Below, piece by piece: positions 16,229 to 24,690 of a DNA stretch of 64,000 nucleotides. The stretch is from Tardibacter chloracetimidivorans. Lineage in GTDB: Bacteria; Pseudomonadota; Alphaproteobacteria; Sphingomonadales; Sphingomonadaceae. The first letter of the stretch is position 1, and every line of letters starts with the position of its first letter. The stretch covers positions 1 to 64,000 of the forward strand of contig NZ_CP018221.1 of NCBI RefSeq assembly GCF_001890385.1, in the 5' to 3' direction. Below the pieces are notes generated by a model. That model saw nothing but the letters and a program-made list of their open reading frames with translations. It ran no database searches and had not been told where the DNA came from. A program made the translations under genes and the position numbers.

Positions 16229-18960
16229 TCGAACAGATCCTCGAGCTGCTTAACGCTGTTTTCGGCGTAGTCGACTTCCGGTGCATCCTTGTCCCAAGGA
16301 AAGCTCACCGCAAACCCCATCAGGGCGACGTTTTCGATACCCGCCGCGATTGGATAGACCAGCAAAAGCCCGTGATCTGGATCGCGCTGGCGTCTGATGA
16401 AGGGACCGCTTGCCGATTTCGGCTGATCGCGTTTCGGCGGCTTCTTGAGATCCCACGCACGGAGCGTGTCCGCGTAGGCGGCGTCGATCTGACCGCGGTC
16501 GAGATCGAGCACTTCGTCGGCCGGGCTCACCAGCCGCCCTATCGTGTATTTGCCAGGTTGGCCAATCGAGCGGTTTTCGCGTTCTGTCAGCGGGACGTGG
16601 TATGGTCCAATCGGCATCGACTGGCCGCCGCGACCGCCAGCAAGCAGCACGACCGTCCAGCGTCGTAACGCGCCATTCGCGACGCGATCTGCGATATAAT
16701 CGGCGATCGCGCGCGAGTTTGCCTTCCATGATTCCCTGGACGTCTCCACCTTGGCCATCAGCATGGCGATCTTAGCGCCTTCCACGTCCTTCCAGATGTA
16801 GCGGTCTTTCACAGGATCCTGTCGTGGGAGCGCCGAGAGAAACTCTACGAAGGTATCGTGATTGCGGGCCGCGCTCGGCAGATCGAAGGAAACCGTTTCC
16901 GAAATCGTGCCGGAAAAGCCGGCGCGAACAGTTTGCACGGAGCGCATCTTGTTGGCCGCGGTGATGAGCATGCCGTCGGGATGCGTGCGAACCCTGTTGC
17001 CGAACTGCAGCGGCGTTTCGCCGTTGACGAACATGAGATCGAATTCCTCGCGTAGCTCGGCAGTCGCGGTCGCAATGTGGCGGTACCAGTCGACAAGCTC
17101 GGGCGACGTGTAGAGCCGACAAAGGTCAGCATAACGGGGCCGATATCCGAACCAGCGGCCCATCTGCATGAGCGTGTCGTACATCTTCGACGTTCGTACG
17201 AAATAGCTGACCGACAGTCCCTCCAACGTCAGTCCGCGCGATAGCTTGTCGCCACCGATCGCAATGACCGACAGCCCCTGCGGATGCTCCGCATAATCGA
17301 GAGCGTCCTTTGCCGAACCGTTTATCTCACGCACGGTGATGCGCTTCGCGGCGTTGAACAGCTCCGCTTCTACTGCGGCCCAACCAACCTCGGGCAGGTC
17401 GTGGTCGGGGAGAAGTTCCCGGAAGCGCTGGGCATGGGCCTCGAAATCGCTGCGCCAGAGCTGCTTGAGATCTGCCAGTGCCTTGCCACCAGTCCCTCGG
17501 TGCTCCAGCTGCCGTCTGATATCTGTGAGTTCTTCCTCGACGAGCCTCGTCACTTGGGTCTGCACGGCGGTAAGGCGCGTGACGTGGACAAGCATCGAAT
17601 TGTCTACCTCGACGTCACCCCGCGCGCGTCGCGCTGCGCATGCGAGAATGAAGGCCAGGATGGATTGATGGAGGCTTGCCGGTAGCTCGGTGACCTTGAG
17701 GTCCTTGTTGTGCTTGGGTGGAAAAATTGTCTCAGCATCTGTCACCGGCCTGATGATTGGCAGGCCCATGCTCTCCCCGTCGGAACCTGGCCGCTTGAGA
17801 CCGAACACCTTCTCGGCACCAAGATAATTGCTCGGAGCCGGTATGTTGATGATGAAGCTGCGTGGGAAGAGATCCTCGCCATACTCCTTCGACCACGCTT
17901 CGTGATGCATGAACACATTGGCAAAGGGCGTAGCCGTATAGCCGACGTAAGCACTCTTCTCGAACGAGGTGAGCAGCTGGCGGATATACTTGTTGGTGTT
18001 GGTCGGATCCGCGTCCTCGTCGATGTTGCCGTCTTCGTCGCGGTATTCCTTGGTGTTGGCAGAGGCATAATCTGCTTCGTCGTCGATCAGCAGCAGCGGC
18101 ACGCCGCGGATGATCCGCCCGCCGGGGACCGAGTCGTCATTCTCCCCACGTACCGAAAGCACCCACTTGATGAGGTTCTTGAGGATGCTGACCCGCTTCT
18201 TGACGACCAGTAGCACGGGGTCGCGGCCACCGGGGATGAGCTTCGTGCTCTGAGCTGTGCCAAGCTTGAAGTCACCATTTTCCGCGCCGCTGGTGAGCGA
18301 GTGAGCAACCAGAAACGGTACGCCCGGCAGTGCGCCGGCCCCGATCTTCAGATTTTCCTGATCGGCACGAAGGTTGAGTCGCGTATCGAATCCGAAAAAC
18401 CCTTCGTCCAGCCTGAGCTGCGTCTGGCTGCGTAGGCTGTTGAGTGTGCCGGCCAGCACGATCACCAGCGGAAAGCCGGCATCGACGGCCTTGCAGATCA
18501 GACCGGTGTAGTTGCCGGTCTTGCCCGACTGAACGTCACCAACCACGAGACCGCGCCGATCCCAGTCACCCTCGGTCGTCGGATCCCTCAGGCGATCGAG
18601 GATGTCGTCGGTCAGTCCGTCGAGCTGATCCACTACGTCGCGCGGCATCCGCTTCCGGATTTCCAGATATTTCCTGTAGCGATCCCAGAACGCAAAGGTG
18701 CGCGTCTCACGCGCAGCCGCTATCCAAGCCTTGAAGTCGCGATCGTCGATGACCGAATAGCCGCCGACATGCACGTTGTTCGCGGTTTCGAGTTCTCGCC
18801 GCAGACGCTCGCCGTCGAGGCCCGGAAAAGTGGGCATCGCCGTCACCGCGGCGACCGCACGCTCCAATGCCTCCTGCGTGATCCGCGGCTCCATCATCAG
18901 CAGACCATTCGCAACCGCATATGCCGCAGCGAATGTTGCCTCGTTTGGTCCTCCAGCCAT
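16225..18960 (-). CDS. Z1-domain helicase-like ATPase
   Basis: Superfamily-II-type ATPase expected to move on or remodel DNA. The 911-residue protein has Walker A GDVQSGKT at 141-148, a Walker B/DEAD-like LLIDDEADYAS (291-300, acidic residues 293-297), a motif GYTATPFAN downstream, and later GGDKLSRGLTLEGLSV and GRWFGYRP, which look like helicase motifs V and VI. These are hallmarks of the Z1 family, which occurs with MutL/MORC-like ATPases in predicted restriction systems. It sits 16 bases after the GHKL ATPase gene and overlaps the nuclease gene. Confidence 0.92.
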   Translation of the reverse strand: MAGGPNEATFAAAYAVANGLLMMEPRITQEALERAVAAVTAMPTFPGLDGERLRRELETANNVHVGGYSVIDDRDFKAWIAAARETRTFAFWDRYRKYLEIRKRMPRDVVDQLDGLTDDILDRLRDPTTEGDWDRRGLVVGDVQSGKTGNYTGLICKAVDAGFPLVIVLAGTLNSLRSQTQLRLDEGFFGFDTRLNLRADQENLKIGAGALPGVPFLVAHSLTSGAENGDFKLGTAQSTKLIPGGRDPVLLVVKKRVSILKNLIKWVLSVRGENDDSVPGGRIIRGVPLLLIDDEADYASANTKEYRDEDGNIDEDADPTNTNKYIRQLLTSFEKSAYVGYTATPFANVFMHHEAWSKEYGEDLFPRSFIINIPAPSNYLGAEKVFGLKRPGSDGESMGLPIIRPVTDAETIFPPKHNKDLKVTELPASLHQSILAFILACAARRARGDVEVDNSMLVHVTRLTAVQTQVTRLVEEELTDIRRQLEHRGTGGKALADLKQLWRSDFEAHAQRFRELLPDHDLPEVGWAAVEAELFNAAKRITVREINGSAKDALDYAEHPQGLSVIAIGGDKLSRGLTLEGLSVSYFVRTSKMYDTLMQMGRWFGYRPRYADLCRLYTSPELVDWYRHIATATAELREEFDLMFVNGETPLQFGNRVRTHPDGMLITAANKMRSVQTVRAGFSGTISETVSFDLPSAARNHDTFVEFLSALPRQDPVKDRYIWKDVEGAKIAMLMAKVETSRESWKANSRAIADYIADRVANGALRRWTVVLLAGGRGGQSMPIGPYHVPLTERENRSIGQPGKYTIGRLVSPADEVLDLDRGQIDAAYADTLRAWDLKKPPKRDQPKSASGPFIRRQRDPDHGLLLVYPIAAGIENVALMGFAVSFPWDKDAPEVDYAENSVKQLEDLFE

Positions 18961-18975
18961 GCCCCCCAGTCCTTC

Positions 18976-20478
18976 CTAGTCCGTCTTCATTCGCCCAGCT
19001 TTCTCGAGAAAGGATGCCACCAGCTCGGGAAACTGATTGAACGGCTCCATCATCACAAGTGCTCGGGCAGCTTCGGCTTTTTCTCGTCCGTCTTCGATCA
19101 GCGCAGAGAAGACCTCTTCCATCGCCTTGAGCAGTTCGGCCGGCGAATCTTCGAACGGCTGACCAAGCGCGTCAGGCGTCTCCGCATTGTTGATCACGAT
19201 CAGCGGAGCGGGGATGGTCTGCTCCACCAAGTTGAGCAGGGCGCGCACGGGTGCCTTGTCGCCAGCCGTTTCCAGCACCTTGCGCACCAGCGGGTGATCG
19301 CGATTGATCTTGTAAAAGTTCTTTCCTCGCTTCGTGAGGTGAGACCACAGGAATACGTCGCTGCTGCCCAGCTGTCGTTGAATGACCTTGCCCCGATGTC
19401 GGTAGATGCTGGAGGCTCGGGAGCGGGCAGTTCGCGCGATGCGCTGCAGGTCCTTGCGCAGTGCCGCGGGCGGCCTGGCGCGCGATTTCTTGACATCGAT
19501 CTGCCAAAGCAGGTCCGCCGAGTTGGGAAGGTCAATCCGGATGCGCGCGAGCTTGAAATGCTCTTCCTTCTGCATGCCGAGACCCAACCAGTCGCCCGCC
19601 ACGAGCAACCGCTTGTTGCGGTAGATGTAAAATCCCTGGTGTGCGTTCCATCCCTTCGGCCCTGCCGCCGCCGCATGAACCTCAGCCGAAATCCTGCTGT
19701 GATGCGGCAGGATGAACGCCTTGATTTCAGCAGATTGACCATCAACGACGTGGGATTCTGCGGCCATCGGGTCGACCTTGTCGCTGTCCTCTAGGAAGGG
19801 ATCCCATGGTTCGATGGGTCTCCCGTTCAGGTGTAACGTGATGGCACCTCGTCCGCGCAAGAAGCGATGAAACACCATCGCCAAGTGCTGCTTCACCGCA
19901 TCGGCACGTTCGCGGAAATGCTTCTGTGCCACCTCGTCGTCTGATGAAACGTCTCCAACGAGCTGGTCGAGCCGATCCCAGAATAGGACCGTACCCTGCT
20001 TCTGCTCGGCGAGAAGAGACCGCTCTTCATCCCTCAGAAGCCCATCACCCTTTAGCAGCCGCCATTCCCCGTTCCCTACGGAGGCGATGTAGTCGAGGTC
20101 CCAGCGGCGGACGGCAAGTGGCGAACCGACGGTTTTCGACATGACGGTGAGGCAACGGCATTGAGAGATCGAGGCAGTCTTCATTCCGAGGCCGAACCTG
20201 CCAAGATCGCTGGCTGCCCGGCTTTCGAGAGGGCTGAGGCTGCCGGGACGCATTGCCTGTCGGAGTTCGTCTTCGCCCATCCCCTCGCCGTCATCGCGAA
20301 TGGTGATGCGAGACTCCCGTCCGGCCCAGAACATGTCGATCCAGATGTTCCGCGCCTTCGCGGAAATGCTGTTATCGACGATGTCGGCCAGCGCGGTTGG
20401 CAGATCGTAGCCGAATGCGCGCAGCGATTCGAACAGTTCGCCTGCCCCTGGATTGGCGATGTCGTACTCAGCCGACAT
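18976..20478 (-). CDS. MutL/MORC-like GHKL ATPase
   Basis: An ATP-dependent clamp-type ATPase. The 500-residue protein has the GHKL motifs: N-box ADIVDNSISA (31-40), IRDDGEGM (60-67) and GRFGLGMKTAS (93-103), followed by an S5-fold-like middle region with a conserved Lys-type segment (WQIDVKKSRARPP). The residue four before Asn36 is Asp32 where MutL has the catalytic Glu. The C-terminal MutL endonuclease domain is absent. ATG 20478 overlaps the methyltransferase stop by 11 bases. MORC-like ATPases of this sort were predicted from genome context to work with Z1 proteins and nucleases in restriction; the mechanism is not established. Confidence 0.9.
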   Translation of the reverse strand: MSAEYDIANPGAGELFESLRAFGYDLPTALADIVDNSISAKARNIWIDMFWAGRESRITIRDDGEGMGEDELRQAMRPGSLSPLESRAASDLGRFGLGMKTASISQCRCLTVMSKTVGSPLAVRRWDLDYIASVGNGEWRLLKGDGLLRDEERSLLAEQKQGTVLFWDRLDQLVGDVSSDDEVAQKHFRERADAVKQHLAMVFHRFLRGRGAITLHLNGRPIEPWDPFLEDSDKVDPMAAESHVVDGQSAEIKAFILPHHSRISAEVHAAAAGPKGWNAHQGFYIYRNKRLLVAGDWLGLGMQKEEHFKLARIRIDLPNSADLLWQIDVKKSRARPPAALRKDLQRIARTARSRASSIYRHRGKVIQRQLGSSDVFLWSHLTKRGKNFYKINRDHPLVRKVLETAGDKAPVRALLNLVEQTIPAPLIVINNAETPDALGQPFEDSPAELLKAMEEVFSALIEDGREKAEAARALVMMEPFNQFPELVASFLEKAGRMKTD

Positions 20479-22078
20479 GCGACAGCCTTGCCTCAACGGC
20501 CGGAGCCTCCCGTTCCGTTCGCTCCGCAGTCAGGATCGCGAACAGCGCCTCGCCGATCCAGCGCGCGAGAAGTGGGGGGACGGCGTTGCCGACCTGCACG
20601 TACTGCTCCGTTCGGTTGCCCTTGAACAGGTAGTTGTCTGGGAAGGTCTGAAGCCGCGCCGCTTCTCTTACGGAGAGACTCCGGCATTGCATCGGATCTG
20701 GGTGGATGAAATAATGTCCATCCTTCGAAATGTGACTTGTGACGGTCGTAGATGGTCCGCCGGAAAGCTGGACCCTGAAGCGATCGGCAAACTTGCCGGA
20801 GTTCCAGTTCTCATGCTCGGGCGCCAGTTCCTCCGGAAAGTCTGATGCCTTCGGCGAGCGGCCGACAACTTCCGCGAAGACGGCGGCGAAGAAGTAGCGT
20901 GCCAGATCGCTTGCCATATGGCCGCGGGTGACGTGATTGGGCAGCGTCTCAAGCCGAGGATCTACCAGCCAGTCGCGAAGGTCAGCAGGACAATCCGGAG
21001 AAATGCCGACGCCCCGGGCCTCGCGGCCGGGTATAGAGTTCAGTCTTTCGAAGGAGGAATGACACTGGCTGGCTCTCTTGGCGAAGGCCGTGTGCAGATC
21101 GTTCGAAAGGCCGGTGTCCATGTCGGCAACGAATGCCATCGCGACGCTGACGATCTTCTTCCATTCTTCCGGGCTATCCACGCCACGGCTGAGACCGCTG
21201 CGCAACATCGGCATCCCCGTCAGCACGTTGCCGACGGTAGCAGTCAAACTATGGCGGATCATCAGGTCCGCGAGAGCGGAATCTGGCAGATCGGCGGCCA
21301 GATCGGATCGTAGTCCGACAACGATAACTCGGTGGCGAGCCTGCGGAACGCCAAAATCCTCGGCGCGAACGATGAAATCCGACGCACGGGGTTCGAATCT
21401 GCCGAAATCGAGTTGCCGCCGGCTGCGCGGATCGAGCGCAATTAGACGGTAGGCTTCCCCATCGGGGCGATCGCCGCGCAGATCGCGAAGCACTTGGTCA
21501 AAGATTCGATTTTCACCGTCCACCGACGAGGAGAGCATGCCCTTGACGTTTTCCATGACGAAAGCCGCCGGCCGGAGGCGGTCAAGGATGCGGATATACT
21601 CCTGGTACAGGAAGTGTTTTTCGTCCTTGCTTGCGACGTATCCTTCCTTGCCCGAATTGCGGGCGCGGCCGACGAGGGAATAGGCTTGGCAGGGCGGACC
21701 GCCGATAAGGATGACCTTGCCGTCGCTTTCAGCGCGGATGGCGTCGAGCCGAACGTTTAGGCGCTTTTCCGGATCTTCCTTGCCCAGTTCCAGCTGCCAG
21801 GCCTCTTCCTCGGCTACCTTCCATTCATCCGGATGCAGTTCGGACCAGTTGGGTTCAACCCCACCGTCGTTGATCAGACTGTAGTAGCTGTCAGGCGGCG
21901 CGCCGTCGAACTGGCGGAGGAAGCTGCGCAGGCGGAGGGTCGAATGCGCTGCGGTCTCCTTCTCGATCGACAGTGCAATCTTGAAGGCGCGCCCGCCATC
22001 GGCACCGGGAACGCTGGAAAATCCCTCGGCCAGTCCCCCCGGACCTGCAAAAATATCGACGACCGAATATGTTGACAA
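20468..22078 (-). CDS. DNA cytosine C5-methyltransferase
   Basis: Makes 5-methylcytosine in DNA, probably to mark self DNA for the adjacent operon. Motif I is VDIFAGPGGLAEGF (7-20), the catalytic Cys130 lies in GGPPCQAYS, motif VI is FVMENVKGML, and motifs IX-X read VREAARLQTFPDNY and QVGNAVPPLLA. At 536 residues it is longer than the minimal 330-residue enzymes, with inserts before motif IV and in the target-recognition part. The only workable start is TTG 22078, two codons after an in-frame stop, with a poor ribosome site. It opens the five-gene leftward operon; vsr is divergent 76 bases away. Target sequence is unknown. Confidence 0.93.
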   Translation of the reverse strand: MSTYSVVDIFAGPGGLAEGFSSVPGADGGRAFKIALSIEKETAAHSTLRLRSFLRQFDGAPPDSYYSLINDGGVEPNWSELHPDEWKVAEEEAWQLELGKEDPEKRLNVRLDAIRAESDGKVILIGGPPCQAYSLVGRARNSGKEGYVASKDEKHFLYQEYIRILDRLRPAAFVMENVKGMLSSSVDGENRIFDQVLRDLRGDRPDGEAYRLIALDPRSRRQLDFGRFEPRASDFIVRAEDFGVPQARHRVIVVGLRSDLAADLPDSALADLMIRHSLTATVGNVLTGMPMLRSGLSRGVDSPEEWKKIVSVAMAFVADMDTGLSNDLHTAFAKRASQCHSSFERLNSIPGREARGVGISPDCPADLRDWLVDPRLETLPNHVTRGHMASDLARYFFAAVFAEVVGRSPKASDFPEELAPEHENWNSGKFADRFRVQLSGGPSTTVTSHISKDGHYFIHPDPMQCRSLSVREAARLQTFPDNYLFKGNRTEQYVQVGNAVPPLLARWIGEALFAILTAERTEREAPAVEARLSHVG

Positions 22079-22154
22079 GAATCACGCGCTTTCGAACTCG
22101 TAGGCAAAGGGCTCATGATTACCATCTCTGCGTCGAAATGACAGGGGCCGATCC

Positions 22155-22616
22155 GTGGCGGATGTAGTTGATAAAGCTACCCGCTCTCGCATGATGTCCG
22201 GCATTCAAGCCAAGGACACGAAGCCTGAGATCGCCCTTCGCGGAGCGCTGCATCGCGCCGGCCTTCGCTACAGGTTGCACGCGGCAAGCCTCCCGGGCAA
22301 ACCGGATATCGTGCTGCCGTCACGACGGGCGGTCGTTTTCGTTCATGGCTGTTTCTGGCATCGTCATGCTGGCTGTCATTGGTGCAGTACGCCAGCATCG
22401 AATGCCGAGTTCTGGACTTCGAAGTTCGAACGAAACATGGAGCGAGACCGGCAGGCGATGGACGCACTGCGTAAGCAAGGATGGCGAATCGCCGTCGTCT
22501 GGGAATGCGGTCTCCGGGCTTTCGGCCTCGCCGAGACAGCCGCCGAGGTCATTGCATGGGTGCGTTCCGGAAGCGGCGATTTCGAAAGCGATCTCGTTCG
22601 AACGAGGGATGATTGA
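22155..22616 (+). CDS. vsr: Very short patch repair endonuclease Vsr
   Basis: Vsr nicks beside T:G mismatches that arise when 5-methylcytosine deaminates, so it is the usual companion of a C5 methyltransferase. The 153-residue protein shows SGIQAKDTKPE, then GKPDIVLPSRRAVVFVHGCFWHRH with the active-site Asp and zinc-binding ligands, FWTSKFERNMERD, and GWRIAVVWEC. GTG 22155 has AGGGG upstream. It is divergent from the methyltransferase gene. Its last three bases lie inside the left arm of the abiE operator. Confidence 0.95.
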   Translation: MADVVDKATRSRMMSGIQAKDTKPEIALRGALHRAGLRYRLHAASLPGKPDIVLPSRRAVVFVHGCFWHRHAGCHWCSTPASNAEFWTSKFERNMERDRQAMDALRKQGWRIAVVWECGLRAFGLAETAAEVIAWVRSGSGDFESDLVRTRDD

Positions 22617-22667
22617 TTTCTATAGAGCATTGACGGTGTCACGCGCGACATTCTATAGAAATCAATC
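22611..22667 (+). promoter_or_regulatory. abiE promoter with a 15-bp perfect inverted repeat
   Basis: GATTGATTTCTATAG (22611-22625) and CTATAGAAATCAATC (22653-22667) are perfect inverted repeats with a 27-base spacer. A TTGACG -35 (22630-22635) lies between them and a TATAGA -10 (22654-22659, 18-base spacer) lies in the right arm, so a protein bound to the arms would cover the promoter. AbiEi antitoxins are known to repress their own operon by binding inverted repeats. Confidence 0.75.
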
Positions 22668-22711
22668 TTGTGATTCCTATGCTGATTTGAGGGCAATACG
22701 CGCAACGCGCT

Positions 22712-23551
22712 ATGAAAACCAATCTGCGCACCTTGGGGCCTCAAGAGGCGAAGCTGGTCCTCGCACTGCGCGAGGAAGGGCAGGAGATCGTCACTGCATC
22801 AGAGATCATCCAGCGCCTGGGTTCGGAGACGACGGCCCGCAGTGTGATCCAGGGCCTGTTACGCAAAGGCTGGATCACGCGGCTCATCCCAGGTCGATAT
22901 CTGCTCCTTCCACCTGAGCATGGTCCCGAACCCCTTGGCGAGAATAATGTCCTCGCCCTCGCTTCTGCGGTAATCGAGCCCTCCTACGTCGGTTGGTGGT
23001 CGGCTGCCTCCTTTCATGGCTTTACCACGCAAAGACCAACGACCGTGACCGTCGCGACGACCCGACAGGTTGCGTCTCGCATTCTCGAGGGTAGCGAGGT
23101 CCGGTTCGTGATGGTCACGCCGCGCAAGTTTTTCGGGTTCCAGCGCTACACGCTGTACGATCGCAACGTCACGCTGTCCGACCCGGCAAAGACCGTCGCC
23201 GATTGCGTCGATCGGCCGGAACTCTGCGGCGGCCCCAGCGAGCTTGCGCGTATCCTGTTCGGCGCGTCGAGCGAGGTCGAAGCGGCGGAGGTTATCACCG
23301 CCGCACTGGCGATGAAATCGAGCGCGCTGCTGCAGCGACTGGGATATCTGATGGACCTGGTGGGCTGGCCAGTCACGGCCGAGCAGCGCGGCGAACTGCG
23401 CCGTCATATCCGTCCAACCGCGCGCACGACGCTTGGGCGCAAGGACCGTGGCGATGGCGATGTCGGCTATGTCTCCGACTGGGGCCTGTTCGTCCATGTG
23501 CCGCAATCGGAACTGCTCGCCGATGTCCCCAAGCGCATCCGGTCACACTGA
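22712..23551 (+). CDS. abiEi: AbiEi-family antitoxin
   Basis: Antitoxin and transcriptional repressor of a type IV toxin-antitoxin pair. The 279-residue protein has an N-terminal winged-helix part (VTASEIIQRLGSETTARSVIQGLLRKGWITRLIPGRYLL is spread over residues 29-68), then the AbiEi core with VIEPSYVGWWSAASFHGFTTQ and LSDPAKTVADCVDRPELCGG. The pattern matches the long AbiEi form with an extended C-terminal domain. It overlaps the toxin gene by one base (TGATG), and an inverted-repeat operator lies upstream, as expected for autoregulation. Confidence 0.92.
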   Translation: MKTNLRTLGPQEAKLVLALREEGQEIVTASEIIQRLGSETTARSVIQGLLRKGWITRLIPGRYLLLPPEHGPEPLGENNVLALASAVIEPSYVGWWSAASFHGFTTQRPTTVTVATTRQVASRILEGSEVRFVMVTPRKFFGFQRYTLYDRNVTLSDPAKTVADCVDRPELCGGPSELARILFGASSEVEAAEVITAALAMKSSALLQRLGYLMDLVGWPVTAEQRGELRRHIRPTARTTLGRKDRGDGDVGYVSDWGLFVHVPQSELLADVPKRIRSH

Positions 23552-24447
23552 TGCTGAGCACCCAACAACTCCGTCAGGTCGCCGGTCGGACCGGCGCGCG
23601 CGATATCTCGAAGGTCGAGATCGACATCATCCTGACCCTGCTGCTGCAACTCTTCCACGAGCACGGATTGACCCAGCATCTTGCCTTCAAGGGCGGGACC
23701 ATGCTGCGCAAGATGGTGTTCGGTCCGCGCGGCCGGCTCTCGACCGATCTCGATTTCACGCAGCGCACCGACCTGCCGCTGGACGATCTCATGCTGATGA
23801 TGCTCGGTGCGCTCGACCAGCCTTACCACGGCCTCGACTTCCGGTTCGACCGCGACAAGGACTGGTATCTGACGGAGGAGGGCTGCGCGGCCAACCCGGT
23901 CTGCGCGCACGCCGACAATGCGCGCGGCGTCAAGATCAAGCTCCAGATCAGCACGCGCGAGACGCCAATCCTCCCGATCGTCGACCTTCCCCAGCTCGAG
24001 CAGGATTATTTTCGTCTGCTTCCGTTCGCGCCGGCCGCGATTCCAAGCCTCGCGATGGAGGAAATCATTGCCGAAAAAATCCGCGCCGCAAGCCAGCGAT
24101 CCAAGATCCGCGATCTCCATGATCTTGCCGAGATTGCCAAGCGGCCGCTCGCCCGCGAGCGCATCCGCGGGCTGGCGACGCTGAAGCTCTGGAACGGCGG
24201 CGGCGAGGGCCTTGACTATGCGCGCCTTTGCGATCGCATCGAGCATGGCGACTATGATGTCGACGATCTGCGCAACCTGTTGCGCAGGGACCAGGCCCCC
24301 GACATTAACGCGCTGAAGCGCGCGGTGATCGACGGGTTCCGGTTCCTCGGCGATCCTACCGAAGTCGAGCGGTTGCTGGCAGCGGATGGCGCAAATCGCT
24401 TGCGCGATGAAGCGGCTGCGCTCGCCAGGGCATTGGCGGCGCAATGA
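23551..24447 (+). CDS. abiEii: AbiEii-family nucleotidyltransferase toxin
   Basis: Nucleotidyltransferase toxin of the AbiE pair; related toxins act on tRNA or GTP. The 298-residue protein has FKGGTMLRKM (46-55) and RLSTDLDF (62-69), the GG-T/S and D-x-D signature of the fold, and IAEKIRAASQRSKIRDLHDLAEI, a conserved helix of the AbiEii/AbiGii family. ATG 23551 shares its A with the antitoxin stop, which keeps toxin translation tied to antitoxin synthesis. Target is not predictable from sequence. Confidence 0.93.
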   Translation: MLSTQQLRQVAGRTGARDISKVEIDIILTLLLQLFHEHGLTQHLAFKGGTMLRKMVFGPRGRLSTDLDFTQRTDLPLDDLMLMMLGALDQPYHGLDFRFDRDKDWYLTEEGCAANPVCAHADNARGVKIKLQISTRETPILPIVDLPQLEQDYFRLLPFAPAAIPSLAMEEIIAEKIRAASQRSKIRDLHDLAEIAKRPLARERIRGLATLKLWNGGGEGLDYARLCDRIEHGDYDVDDLRNLLRRDQAPDINALKRAVIDGFRFLGDPTEVERLLAADGANRLRDEAAALARALAAQ

Positions 24448-24690
24448 CCGAAGCTGGGCGCCAGACTGTCATTTCGAGCGAGGAATCGAGCACGTTATTT
24501 AAGCGAGCGGCGATTCAGTTAATTTGTCGGTCCGCCAAGGCAAGCGGGCTTAAATAAGGGGGTTACGGGCGATGCGCAGGCGGGTTCGATATGTACAAGG
24601 CCGCGCGCGTGCGTGAGGCGGAGCCATCGTCGCGCCTGCGCGCGCGGTCAAGGCTTGCCATGTGCCTGGTCTCTCGCGAGAATCGCCGCC
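24448..24690. promoter_or_regulatory. Intergenic region with a 10-bp AT-rich inverted repeat
   Basis: TTATTTAAGC (24495-24504) and GCTTAAATAA (24548-24557) are perfect inverted repeats with a 43-base spacer, in an AT-richer stretch. It could be an operator for the next gene or mark an insertion junction; no T-run follows, so a simple terminator is unlikely. Confidence 0.4.
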
